NCBI RefSeq assembly: GCF_040144835.1
Contig: NZ_CP151632.1
Location: 1,612,001-1,676,000, forward strand
DNA from: Microbacterium sp. LWS13-1.2
GTDB lineage: Bacteria; Actinomycetota; Actinomycetes; Actinomycetales; Microbacteriaceae
Direction: 5' to 3'
Length of the DNA: 64,000 nucleotides
The notes beneath the pieces were generated by a model. That model was not told the DNA's origin, made no database searches, and saw nothing but the letters and a program-made list of their open reading frames with translations. The translations under genes and the position numbers were made by a program. Numbering within the stretch: position 1 is the first letter of the stretch; every line of letters begins with the position of its first letter. Shown in pieces: positions 34,689-43,180 of the stretch.

Positions 34689-35516
34689 CTACCGAGCGGG
34701 TTCCGCCGGGCCGGCCGGGCGAGGGCGTCCGCGCCACGCACGCAGCGCCATCTGCACCGCGATGACCACGAGGTACGCGGCGAACAGCATGTTGCCGACG
34801 AACGGGTCGATGACGGTCGCTGCCCACGCGCCGAGCGCCGTCGTGGTGCACGCTGAGACGCCCACGACCGCGGCCGCGACGAGGTCGACGTTGCGCCGGC
34901 GGACGTTGCCGAAGGTGCCCGAGACGGCCGTCGGGATCATCATGAGCAGCGAGGTGCCCTTGGCGACGAGATCGCTCGTGCCGAAAAGCACCATCAGCGC
35001 CGGGACGACGATGATGCCGCCGCCCACGCCGATGAGTCCCGACAGGATGCCGGTGACCACGCCCAGCACCACCAGCGCCGCTCCGCTGAACCAGGTGAGG
35101 ACGAGCTCGGCATCCCGGGAGGGGATCACGACGAACAGGCTCACGATCACCGCCACCAGGAAGCCGACGAACGACCAGCGAAGCACGGTGAGCGAGAGCC
35201 GTGGCAGCAGCCACGTGCCGATCTGGGCGCCGACGACGGCACCGCCCGCGAGCAGCAGCGCGGGGATCCACGCGACAGAGCCGTGCACCGCGTACGAGAT
35301 CACGCCCACGGCCGCCGTCGGCACGATCGCGGCCAGGGACGTGCCGGCTGCGAGGCGCTGATCGAAGCCGAGCAGCAGGACGAGGAAGGGGACGATGACC
35401 GTGCCGCCGCCCACGCCGAACAGGCCCGACAACAGTCCTGCGAGCAGGCCGATGCCTACGCAGGCGAGGTAAAACCGGGTGTCGTGAGCGGGTCGGGGCG
35501 TCTCTGCCGCGGTCAT
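34689..35516 (-). CDS. TauE/SafE-family permease
   Basis: Membrane protein of 275 aa with about eight hydrophobic segments and the duplicated family motif GLLSGLFGVGGGTVIVPFLV (residues about 28-47) and GILSGLIGVGGGIIVVPALM. ATG 35516 overlaps the stop of the DUF2510 gene. TauE/SafE proteins export sulfite, sulfoacetate or related organosulfur anions; the substrate here is not shown. The stop is only 9 bp before the HadA-like start. Confidence 0.88.
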   Translation of the reverse strand: MTAAETPRPAHDTRFYLACVGIGLLAGLLSGLFGVGGGTVIVPFLVLLLGFDQRLAAGTSLAAIVPTAAVGVISYAVHGSVAWIPALLLAGGAVVGAQIGTWLLPRLSLTVLRWSFVGFLVAVIVSLFVVIPSRDAELVLTWFSGAALVVLGVVTGILSGLIGVGGGIIVVPALMVLFGTSDLVAKGTSLLMMIPTAVSGTFGNVRRRNVDLVAAAVVGVSACTTTALGAWAATVIDPFVGNMLFAAYLVVIAVQMALRAWRGRPRPAGPAEPAR

Positions 35517-36340
35517 TCGTCGTAGTACAGGTCGTCGATGAGCCACGTGCCATCGGTCGCGACGAGCGTGTAGTGGTACACCGTCGAGCCGGGTGCCGGG
35601 TCGATCGGGTCGCCGTTCTCATCGATGACCGCGGTGTACGTCTCTTGAGTCGTCACCGCGATCTCGTCGGCCTGGGTCTCGACGTCGGTGACCCGCACCT
35701 CGTAGTCGTCGAAGCTCGCGTCGAAGCCCTCGGCATCCGCTTCGAAGGTGGGGCAGTCGGTGAATCCGTACTCGGCGCGGAAGTTCTCGGTGGTCACGGC
35801 CGTGAACGCGTCGCAATCGCCGTCCTGCCAGGCGTCGTCGTAGAGCTCGACCGCGGAGACCGCTGCACGTTCGTCGTCGGTGTCGCCGGTGCTTCCCGCG
35901 GTCGCCGACAGCATGAGCAGGGGTATCAGCACGGCCGCGGCGATCACGATGCCGAGCAGCACCACACCGAGCACGACCCACACGATCCACAGCTTCGAGC
36001 GCTTGCGCGGCTCGGTGGCGGCGGCGAAGGCACCGCCCGCGGGAGCGCCGGGGTACGCGCCGTGCGGGTTCCCCGGGTCGCCGGGCGCGTACTGCGGTGC
36101 GGGCTGCGCCGCGCCCTCTGGCTGCCCAGGTCCGCCGGGCTGTGCGAGGGGGTCGGCCTGGGCCGGTGCGCCCTCCTGCCCGAACCCGAGCTGGTCGGCG
36201 ACGATCTCGGCCTCTGTCGGGGCGGGCGACGACTCGGCGTCGGGCTGGGCGACATGCTCCGTCCACTGCTGCCCGTCCCACCAGCGCAGTGCGTCGTGAC
36301 CGTCGTCGTACCAGCCGGGAGGAGTCGTCGTCATTGTCAA
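35513..36340 (-). CDS. DUF2510-domain membrane-anchored protein
   Basis: Protein of 275 aa. The N-terminus PPGWYDDGHDALRWWDGQQWTEHV is a DUF2510 domain, common in actinobacterial membrane proteins. A Pro/Gly/Ala/Gln-rich region (about 35-105) follows, then one membrane helix (LWIVWVVLGVVLLGIVIAAAVLIPLLML) and an extracytoplasmic domain of about 125 residues, with cysteines at GDCDAF and TDCPTF that may pair. The tail resembles DUF4878/NTF2-like lipoprotein domains. Function unknown. A second ATG two codons in is possible. Confidence 0.8.
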   Translation of the reverse strand: MTMTTTPPGWYDDGHDALRWWDGQQWTEHVAQPDAESSPAPTEAEIVADQLGFGQEGAPAQADPLAQPGGPGQPEGAAQPAPQYAPGDPGNPHGAYPGAPAGGAFAAATEPRKRSKLWIVWVVLGVVLLGIVIAAAVLIPLLMLSATAGSTGDTDDERAAVSAVELYDDAWQDGDCDAFTAVTTENFRAEYGFTDCPTFEADAEGFDASFDDYEVRVTDVETQADEIAVTTQETYTAVIDENGDPIDPAPGSTVYHYTLVATDGTWLIDDLYYDE

Positions 36341-36473
36341 ACCCTATCGCCGCGCCGCGAGGGTGCCAGGACGGCGGAAGCCTCGGCCGACGCCGGCCCG
36401 TGCGCGTACCGCCCACCGCGTCGTCCCCGCAGCGCGACGGCGCAGCGGGGAGACGGGGCGGGACGGCGGCCGG

Positions 36474-38723
36474 TCAGCGCTCGAGCACGGCGCGGGCGCT
36501 GCGCTCGGGGCTGAGGTCGAGCCGCCGCAGAAGCTGGGCGTTCAGGGCCACGACGACGGTCGACAGCGACATCAGGATGGCACCGACCGACATCGGCAGC
36601 ACGAACCCGATGGGGGCGAGCACACCCGCCGCGAGCGGCACCGACATGAGGTTGTACCCGGCGGCCCACCACAGGTTCTGCGTCATCTTGCGGTAGCTCG
36701 CGCGGGACAGCTCGATGACCGACACCACCGAACGCGGGTCGCTCGACGCGAGGATGACCCCTGCCGATGCGATCGCGACGTCGGTGCCGGCGCCGATCGC
36801 GATGCCGACGTCGGCTCGCGCCAGCGCAGGGGCGTCGTTCACGCCGTCGCCCACCATCGCGACCTTGAGCCCCTCGTCCTGCAGCTCCGCGACCTTCCGC
36901 TCCTTGTCTTCGGGGCGGACACCGGCGAACACACGACGGATGCCGAGGGCTTCGGCGACCGAGCGGGCGACGGGCTCGGCATCCCCGGTGATCATGACGA
37001 CCTCGACGCCGAGCTTCTGCAGGGCATCGACGGCCTCACGCGACTCTGGCCGGATCTCGTCGGCGAGCGCGAGCCCGCCGACCACCTCGCCGTCGCGCAC
37101 CACATGGAGGACGATCGAGCCCTGCTCGCGCCACTGGGCAGCGGCCGCGACAGCGCTCGCGCCGACTTCTTCGAGCAGGCGCGGACCGCCTACGCGCACA
37201 CGGCGGCCGTCGACGGTCGCGGTCACGCCCACCGCCGGCGACGACTGGAACCCCGTGGCTGCGGCGAGCGCCAGCCCACGCGCCTGCGCGGCTCGGACGA
37301 TCGCCTTCGCCAGCGGGTGCTCGCTGTCGGCCTCGGCCGACGCGGCCAGTGCCAGCACGGCGTCGGCGTCGATGTTCGCGACGGTCGCGACATCCACGAC
37401 GGTCGGCTCGCCCTTGGTGAGGGTGCCGGTCTTGTCGAAGAGGACCGCGCCGATGGTGCGCATGCACTCGAGCGCGAGCCGGTCCTTCACGAGCACGCCG
37501 CCCCGGGCCGCGCGCTCGGTCGCGATCGAGACCACCAGCGGAATCGCGAGCCCCAGCGCGTGCGGGCAGGCGATCACGAGAACCGTGATGGTGCGTACGA
37601 CCGCTTCATCCGGCATCCCCAGCGCGCTCCACACGACGGCGGTGAGGGCGGCCGCGCCGAGGGCGAACCAGAACAGCCAGCCGGCTGCGCGATCGGCGAG
37701 GCGCTGCGCCCGCGAAGTCGAGTTCTGCGCTTCGGCGACGAGCCGCTGGATGCCGGCGAGCGTGGTGTCGTCGCCCGTCGCCGTGACCTCGACCCGGAGT
37801 CCGGAGTCGGTGGCGACGGTGCCGGCGGTGACCTGGTCGCCCGTGGCGCGCGCGACGGCCCGGGACTCGCCGGTGACCATGGACTCGTCCATGTCGGCAC
37901 GGCCGTCGACGATGCGTCCGTCGGCCGGCACGCTGCCGCCGGGGCGCACGACGACGACATCGCCGACGCGCAGCTCGGCAGGGGCCACCGTCACGATGCG
38001 GTCGCCCTCGACGCGCTCGGCCTCGTCGGGCAGGAGCGCTGCGAGAGAGTCGAGCGCCGACGTCGTCTGCGCAAGCGAGCGCATCTCGATCCAATGGCCC
38101 AGCAGCATGATCACGATGAGGAGAGCGAGCTCCCACCAGAACTCGAGCTCGTGGTGGAGCAGGCCCAGGCTCGCGCCCCACGAGGCGAAGAAGGCGACCG
38201 TGATGGCGAGGCCGATGAGCAGCATCATGCCGGGACGGCGGGCACGCAGCTCTGAGACGGCGCCGGTGAGGAACGGCCAGCCGCCCCAGAAGTACATGAC
38301 GGTCCCGAGCACGGGCGAGATCCAGCGCACGAGAGGCGCGTCGGGCAGCGCGTAGCCGAGCACCATCGCGAACATGCCCGAGAACGCGACCACCGGGACG
38401 GCGAGCGCGAGGTTGATCCAGAACAGCCGGCGGAAGCGCGCGACGTGATCCGCACCGTGGCCCGCGTGGCCGCCGTGCGCGCCGTGCGCGCCGTGCGCGC
38501 CGTGGCCCATCGCGGCGTGGTCGTGGTCGGCGTGACCCATCGCGGCGTGATCGTCGGCGTCATGGCCGGCATGCCCCATCGCCGCGTGGTCGTGGTCGGC
38601 GTGCGAGGAGTGATCCATCTCGGCGTGGTCGTGCCCGGAGTGGCGCGCATCATCGTGCGCCGCGTGCGGCTGGTCAGCGTGCGCGACGCCGCCCAGGTCG
38701 CTGTCGCGAATCGGATCGGTCAC
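36474..38723 (-). CDS. copB: Copper-translocating P1B-type ATPase (CopB-like) with His-rich N-terminus
   Basis: Membrane pump of 749 aa for copper efflux; GTG start at 38723 preceded by AAGGAG. The first 95 residues hold about 20 His in repeats such as GHADHDHAAMGHGAHGAHG, and there is no CxxC metal-binding domain. The membrane motif is CPHALGLAIP, the CPH form of the CopB subgroup; phosphorylation site DKTGTLTKG, TGES loop MVTGESRA, SEHPLAKAI and hinge MVGDGVNDAPAL are intact. A CsoR-like palindrome lies 30-48 bp upstream, so induction by Cu is likely. CopB pumps export Cu(II) or Cu(I); silver is also possible. No copZ or csoR is adjacent. Confidence 0.93.
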   Translation of the reverse strand: MTDPIRDSDLGGVAHADQPHAAHDDARHSGHDHAEMDHSSHADHDHAAMGHAGHDADDHAAMGHADHDHAAMGHGAHGAHGAHGGHAGHGADHVARFRRLFWINLALAVPVVAFSGMFAMVLGYALPDAPLVRWISPVLGTVMYFWGGWPFLTGAVSELRARRPGMMLLIGLAITVAFFASWGASLGLLHHELEFWWELALLIVIMLLGHWIEMRSLAQTTSALDSLAALLPDEAERVEGDRIVTVAPAELRVGDVVVVRPGGSVPADGRIVDGRADMDESMVTGESRAVARATGDQVTAGTVATDSGLRVEVTATGDDTTLAGIQRLVAEAQNSTSRAQRLADRAAGWLFWFALGAAALTAVVWSALGMPDEAVVRTITVLVIACPHALGLAIPLVVSIATERAARGGVLVKDRLALECMRTIGAVLFDKTGTLTKGEPTVVDVATVANIDADAVLALAASAEADSEHPLAKAIVRAAQARGLALAAATGFQSSPAVGVTATVDGRRVRVGGPRLLEEVGASAVAAAAQWREQGSIVLHVVRDGEVVGGLALADEIRPESREAVDALQKLGVEVVMITGDAEPVARSVAEALGIRRVFAGVRPEDKERKVAELQDEGLKVAMVGDGVNDAPALARADVGIAIGAGTDVAIASAGVILASSDPRSVVSVIELSRASYRKMTQNLWWAAGYNLMSVPLAAGVLAPIGFVLPMSVGAILMSLSTVVVALNAQLLRRLDLSPERSARAVLER

Positions 38724-38752
38724 GGCATTCTCCTTATCGGTACGAGTTCCTT

Positions 38753-38771
38753 CATACCCCCTAGGGGTATG
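38753..38771. promoter_or_regulatory. CsoR-like copper operator
   Basis: CATACCCCCTAGGGGTATG, a dyad with arms CATACCCC/GGGGTATG around CTA. This G-tract pseudo-palindrome matches the pattern bound by CsoR copper repressors in actinobacteria. It lies 30 bp upstream of the copB start and about 100 bp upstream of the divergent fusion gene. Binding is inferred. Confidence 0.75.
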
Positions 38772-38869
38772 AGAGTCAATCGCCTGCGACCGCGACGTAT
38801 TCCCCCGTCGCGGATGTCGGAGGATCGGGCCACACTGGCCCCACCGGTCATCACGCGAAGGAGCGCAAA

Positions 38870-40252
38870 GTGGACATCATCCTGGTCGCGGGTCTGTGGA
38901 TGGGCGGATGGGCGTGGTACGAAGTCGCGCCCGCCCTCGAGCGCGCCGGTCACCGGCCGGTCGCTCTCACTCTGCCGGGCATGGAATCGGCGGACGCCGA
39001 TCGCTCGGCGATCACCTTGGACGGCCACGTCGCGGCCGTCGTGGCCGCGATCGACGCGGCGCCGGGCGAGAAGGTGGTGCTGGTGGGTCACTCGGCCGGC
39101 GCCGGCATCGTCTACGCGGCCGCGGATGCACGCCCGGGCCGCGTCGCACGCCTGATCCTCATCGGCGGATTCCCGACGCCCGACGGCGCCCCGCTCCTCT
39201 CCGGCTACGAACCGGTGGGTGCCGATCTCCCCCTTCCCGACTGGAGCGACTTCGACGAGGCCGACCTCCGCGACCTCGGCGAGGGCGGCATGACGGCGTT
39301 CCGCGCCTACGCAGTTCCCTCGCCGGCGGGCGTGGTCACCGGCATCCAGCATCTCCACGACGACCGCCGGCGCAGCATCCCCGTCACGGCGGTCGCCACC
39401 GAGTACTCCGTCGCCGACCTGCGCTCCTGGATCGGCGAGGGTGCGGCGTCCGTGCAGGAGTTCACGACGCTCGAGGACGTCACCTTCATCGACCTGCCGA
39501 CGGGCCACTGGCCCCAGCTCACGCGCCCGCAGCAGCTCTCACGCATCATCCTCGCGCAGCCGCCGCTCGGCGACGGCACCATCGAGCCCGAGCTCGAGAC
39601 GATCAGCCCGCGCGCCTTCCACTCCTCGGAAGGGGTCGAGGACTGGCGCGTCCTGTACTGGGGTGCGCACGCGTTCTTCCGGGCCGACTCGCTCGCTCAG
39701 GGCGCCCGTCTGGTCGCCGCGATCGTCCCGATCGCCGAGGCCCTCGATCATTACCCCGACGTCGACCTGCGTCCCGAAGGGGTGTTCGTCAAGACGTTCA
39801 GTCGCCGTGACGGCGCGTTGAGCAGCGCAGATGCCGAGCTCGCGGCCGCGGTCTCGCGCGCCGCCCGCGAACTCGGTCTCGAGCCCGACCCGTCCGCGCT
39901 CACCGTCGTCGGCATCGCCGTCGCACAGGGCCCCGATGCCCACGTGCGGCCGTTCTGGAGCGCCGCGCTCGGCTACGATCCGCTCGGCGCCGAGGATGCC
40001 GTCGACCCGCTGCGCCGGAATCCGCATGTGTGGTTCCATCCCCTCGAGCCGGCGAAGTCCGGCCGGGGCCGCACGCACATCGACATCTCGGTGCCGCGCG
40101 ACCAGGTGAATGCCCGCGTCGCCGCGGCCCTCGCCGCCGGAGGCCGCCTGGCCGACGACTCCCACGCTCCCGAGTGGTGGACGCTGACCTCTCCCGACAA
40201 CCACGGCGTCGACATCGCCGCATGGACCGACGACTCCGACTTCGCCGGCTGA
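38870..40252 (+). CDS. Three-domain fusion: alpha/beta hydrolase + pterin-4a-carbinolamine-dehydratase-like + glyoxalase-like
   Basis: Protein of 460 aa, GTG at 38870 preceded by AAGGAG. Residues 1-235 are an alpha/beta hydrolase with nucleophile elbow VGHSAGAG and candidate catalytic His in PTGHWPQL. Residues about 240-335 resemble PCD/DCoH (DWRVLYWGAHAFFRA then EALDHYPDVDLRPEGVFVKTFSRRDGALSSAD), but the family HHP reads HYP and the later TH reads TF, so the dehydratase site looks degraded. Residues about 340-460 resemble the Glyoxalase_6/VOC domain (FWSAALGYDP, DNHGVDIAAWTDD). PCD-like plus VOC fusions are known in actinobacteria; adding the hydrolase is unusual. The role is unknown. Confidence 0.8.
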   Translation: MDIILVAGLWMGGWAWYEVAPALERAGHRPVALTLPGMESADADRSAITLDGHVAAVVAAIDAAPGEKVVLVGHSAGAGIVYAAADARPGRVARLILIGGFPTPDGAPLLSGYEPVGADLPLPDWSDFDEADLRDLGEGGMTAFRAYAVPSPAGVVTGIQHLHDDRRRSIPVTAVATEYSVADLRSWIGEGAASVQEFTTLEDVTFIDLPTGHWPQLTRPQQLSRIILAQPPLGDGTIEPELETISPRAFHSSEGVEDWRVLYWGAHAFFRADSLAQGARLVAAIVPIAEALDHYPDVDLRPEGVFVKTFSRRDGALSSADAELAAAVSRAARELGLEPDPSALTVVGIAVAQGPDAHVRPFWSAALGYDPLGAEDAVDPLRRNPHVWFHPLEPAKSGRGRTHIDISVPRDQVNARVAAALAAGGRLADDSHAPEWWTLTSPDNHGVDIAAWTDDSDFAG

Positions 40253-40281
40253 GGAGCACTCGCCTGTCCGCAGCGCCTCGG

Positions 40282-40776
40282 TCAGCGCACCATGCGCGCG
40301 TCGACGAGAGTGGGAACGCCGGGATAGGCCTCCTCGACGCCGTCGAACGCGAAGCCGTTGCGGCGGTAGAACGCGATCGCCCTGGGGTTCGCCTTCGCCA
40401 CCCACAGCACCGCCGGCTCGTCGCCGACGACCTCGTCGAGCAGCGCCTGCCCGACTCCCCCGCCGTGCTCCGCCGCGAGCACGTAGAGCATGTAGAGCTG
40501 GCGTTCGCGCGGCGCATCCTGCCCCTCGGTCGCCGTGCTCGGGCCGGATGTCGCCAGGCCGATGATCTGCCCGTCCCGCTCGGCGACGCGGATGCGCCAT
40601 TCCTCGCGCGGATTCTCGAGAAGCCGACGCCACAACCGGTGACGACCCTGCACGTAGTCCTCGTCGAAGAACTCCTCGGGCAGGAGGTGCGTGTAGGTCT
40701 CGCGCCACGTCTCCACGTGGAGATCGGCGATCTCCGCTGCCTCGCTCAGCTCAGGAACGCGCACGATGAACGTCAT
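40282..40776 (-). CDS. GNAT-family N-acetyltransferase
   Basis: Acetyl-CoA-dependent acetyltransferase of 164 aa. The N-terminal part IADLHVETWRETYTHLLPEEFFDEDYV and the coenzyme-A loop LYVLAAEHGGGVGQALLDEVVGDEP (pattern R/Q-x2-G-x-G/A, here GGGVGQA) are typical; LWVAKANPRAIAFYRRNGF is the conserved motif B end. The acceptor substrate is unknown. It lies 23 bp downstream of the membrane phosphatase-like gene on the same strand and could be the last gene of that unit. Confidence 0.87.
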   Translation of the reverse strand: MTFIVRVPELSEAAEIADLHVETWRETYTHLLPEEFFDEDYVQGRHRLWRRLLENPREEWRIRVAERDGQIIGLATSGPSTATEGQDAPRERQLYMLYVLAAEHGGGVGQALLDEVVGDEPAVLWVAKANPRAIAFYRRNGFAFDGVEEAYPGVPTLVDARMVR

Positions 40777-40799
40777 CCCGCCATCCTTCCAGCCTCGGC

Positions 40800-42440
40800 T
40801 CAGGGCGGAGTCCCGAACGCGGTGAAGAACCGGTCGCGGAACTCATCCATCCGCCAGATCGGCGACCCCGCACCGGGTCGCAGACCCGGCTCCCAGCCCC
40901 ACCCGGCGACAGCCGCCAAGACGCCCGGATCCTTCGCGATGATGGTGATCGGCACGTCGCGGTCGGCATCCTCTCCGCTCACGATCGCAGCGGGCTGGTG
41001 GTCGCCGAGTGCGACCACGACGAGATCCGGGTCGTCGACGTTCTCGAGGAAAGAGAACATCGCGCCGAGCGCGTACTCGATCGACAGTCCGTAGAAGCGC
41101 TGGACGGTCTGCCGGTCCTCCCAGACGGCGCCGGCGGGGCGGCTGCGCTCGGGCTGCCCGTCGTAGACCGATCCGTCGCCGATCTCTGACCACGGCAGGA
41201 GCTCGGGAAGGGGCGCCCACGGGGTGTGCGACGACACGAGGTCGATCTCGGCCATCACCGGCCGCTGCTGATCCACGAGCTGGTGATCAGCGAAGTGCTT
41301 CCACGTGTACTGGTCGGGAATCCGCGCATAGCCGAAGGACGGCCCGCGGTAGCCGACATTCGTGGCGTCCAGCAGTGTGCCGAAGCGGTAGAACTCCCAC
41401 CCGACCGGCCAGTCCTGGGTGTTGGACGGCACTTCGCTGACCGTCCGCCAGCCGGCCGCGGCGAACGCCGCGCTCAGCGTCAGCCGGTCGCTGCGCACCA
41501 CTTCGCTGTAGACCGTCTGCGAGTCGATCCACACACCGGTCTGCAGCGTCGCATGCGCGAGCCAGCTCGCTCCGCCGTAGGTGGGCGAGGTGAGCCACGC
41601 GCTCTCGGCGGAGTACCCCTCCGCCGTCAGGACCTCCTCGCCGCGGCGGAGCACCCCACCGACGCCGTCCGAGATCTCATCGTCCTCCAGCGCGACCCGG
41701 CCGTAGCTCTCGATGAAGGCGAAGACGACGTTCTTGCCGCGCAGCGCGGTGAGGAGTCCGTCCTCGTCCACGTCGGCGAAGGGATCGCCGGCGATCGCCC
41801 GGGCGACGGTCGCTCTCGTCTCGAGCGCGGCGACGGTGCGCGAGACGGCTGAGCCGATGGCGCCGCCGGATGCCGCCGCCGCGGGCGGATCGGCGAGTCC
41901 CAGCGGCGATGCCATCGCGGCGATGGCGACCCAGACGGCGGTCACCGCCGCGATGGCCGCGCGCCCGCGTTCGGCGTGACGGCGGAGCACAGCGTCCACG
42001 CGCAGCGCGGCCCACGCCAGCGCCGCTGTCGCGGCGGCGATCACGGCCGCTGCCGCGGCGACGAGCGCGGCTGCCGGAACGCCGCCGATCGCCGCTGCGA
42101 CGACGCCGTAGGCGTCGCCGAGCTGCGGCCAGTCCAGCGGCACGAAGTGCGTGCCGAGCGCCGCCTCATAGCCGAGGTCGATGCCTGCGAGCACCATCGC
42201 CAGGCAGACGAACAGCCCGAACGCCGTCGCGAGCGCGACGCGCGGTATGCGCCACGGCGTCACCGCCAGGACGAGCAGGATCACGATCGACTCGACCGGG
42301 ATCCGCACGAGAGCCAGCGCCGACCCCGTCGCGAGGACGCCGGGCACGAGCGGCAGGACGACGAGCAGGGCGACGGATGCGACGATCCCGACGCGACCCC
42401 GCCATGCCCGGGGCCGTGGGCCGCCCGGCGAGGTGCTCAC
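40800..42440 (-). CDS. Membrane-bound alkaline phosphatase/sulfatase-superfamily protein
   Basis: Protein of 546 aa from the GTG at 42440, which overlaps the reductase stop as GTGA. Residues about 20-215 contain five or six hydrophobic segments; the rest is an extracytoplasmic sulfatase-like domain: NVVFAFIESYGRVAL, SPTYGGASWLAHATLQTGVW (likely nucleophile Ser/Thr region), MAEIDLVSSHTPWAPL and VVALGDHQPAAIVSG with metal-binding Asp/His. There is no CxPxR sulfatase signature, so it is more like LtaS-type phospho-headgroup transferases or hydrolases. It is the distal gene of a seven-gene overlapping unit and could act on its lipid product at the outer membrane face. Confidence 0.82.
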   Translation of the reverse strand: MSTSPGGPRPRAWRGRVGIVASVALLVVLPLVPGVLATGSALALVRIPVESIVILLVLAVTPWRIPRVALATAFGLFVCLAMVLAGIDLGYEAALGTHFVPLDWPQLGDAYGVVAAAIGGVPAAALVAAAAAVIAAATAALAWAALRVDAVLRRHAERGRAAIAAVTAVWVAIAAMASPLGLADPPAAAASGGAIGSAVSRTVAALETRATVARAIAGDPFADVDEDGLLTALRGKNVVFAFIESYGRVALEDDEISDGVGGVLRRGEEVLTAEGYSAESAWLTSPTYGGASWLAHATLQTGVWIDSQTVYSEVVRSDRLTLSAAFAAAGWRTVSEVPSNTQDWPVGWEFYRFGTLLDATNVGYRGPSFGYARIPDQYTWKHFADHQLVDQQRPVMAEIDLVSSHTPWAPLPELLPWSEIGDGSVYDGQPERSRPAGAVWEDRQTVQRFYGLSIEYALGAMFSFLENVDDPDLVVVALGDHQPAAIVSGEDADRDVPITIIAKDPGVLAAVAGWGWEPGLRPGAGSPIWRMDEFRDRFFTAFGTPP

Positions 42441-43180
42441 GGAATCTCTGCGGCGACCCGTCCGGCTTCGGTGCCCTGGCCCTCCAGCATGCCGAACCGA
42501 TCGGAGAGGGCGTAGCGAAGCAGGACGACGTCGCCGATCTGGCACGTGTCTGCGAGCCGGGCGCGGCGCGAGGCGGTCCACGGAAAGGCCGCGGGCCCCA
42601 CGACGCGCGGCGCGCGCGCCTCGCCGACGAAGAAGGGGGCGATGACGAGATGGAGCTCGTCGACGAGGTCCGCGCCGAGGAACTGGGTCAGCACGGTGCC
42701 GCCGCCCTCCACCATGAGGCTGCGCACTCCCCTGTGGGCGGCGAGATCATCGAGCAGCGCTGCCATCACGACGCAGTCGTCGCCGATCCCGACGACGGTC
42801 GCACGATCCCCCAGCCGGCGCCGCAGCTGCGCTTCCCGGTCCTGCGGGCAGTAGACGATGCGCGGCCCCTCCCCCGTCGTGAAGAACGCGGCGTCCGGAG
42901 CGAGGTCGCCACTCGCCGTCACGGTGACCTTCGCCGGGGACTCCCGCCGGCCCGAGGCCAGGCGTCGCGCGCGTCGGGCGGCATCCCGCACCAGCAGACG
43001 GGGGTTGTCTCGGCGCACCGTCGACGCGCCCACCATGATCGCGTCATGGAGGGCACGCACGTCGTCGACACGGTCCAGGTCGGCCGCGTTCGACATCGCC
43101 AGCCGGTGAGGCTCGGCGCTGTCGAGGTAGCCGTCGATCGACATCGCGCAACTGAGGGTCACGTAGGGTCGCTCGCTCAT
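42437..43180 (-). CDS. RibD C-terminal/DHFR-like pyrimidine reductase
   Basis: NADPH-dependent reductase of 247 aa. PYVTLSCAMSIDGYLD begins the RibD_C fold; VGASTVRRDNPRLLVR, RSLMVEGGGTVLTQFL and DELHLVIAPFFVG are the family blocks. In riboflavin synthesis this domain reduces the ribosyl side chain of a diaminopyrimidine phosphate; it lacks the deaminase domain of RibD, and no other riboflavin gene is nearby. Both ends overlap neighbouring genes by 4 bp. In this cluster it may reduce an analogous pyrimidine intermediate. Confidence 0.88.
   Translation of the reverse strand: MSERPYVTLSCAMSIDGYLDSAEPHRLAMSNAADLDRVDDVRALHDAIMVGASTVRRDNPRLLVRDAARRARRLASGRRESPAKVTVTASGDLAPDAAFFTTGEGPRIVYCPQDREAQLRRRLGDRATVVGIGDDCVVMAALLDDLAAHRGVRSLMVEGGGTVLTQFLGADLVDELHLVIAPFFVGEARAPRVVGPAAFPWTASRRARLADTCQIGDVVLLRYALSDRFGMLEGQGTEAGRVAAEIP

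Noticed and set aside
40800-42440. Reading the membrane phosphatase-fold protein as a true sulfatase
   Set aside because: The C/S-x-P-x-R formylglycine signature is absent, so it was kept as a superfamily member only.
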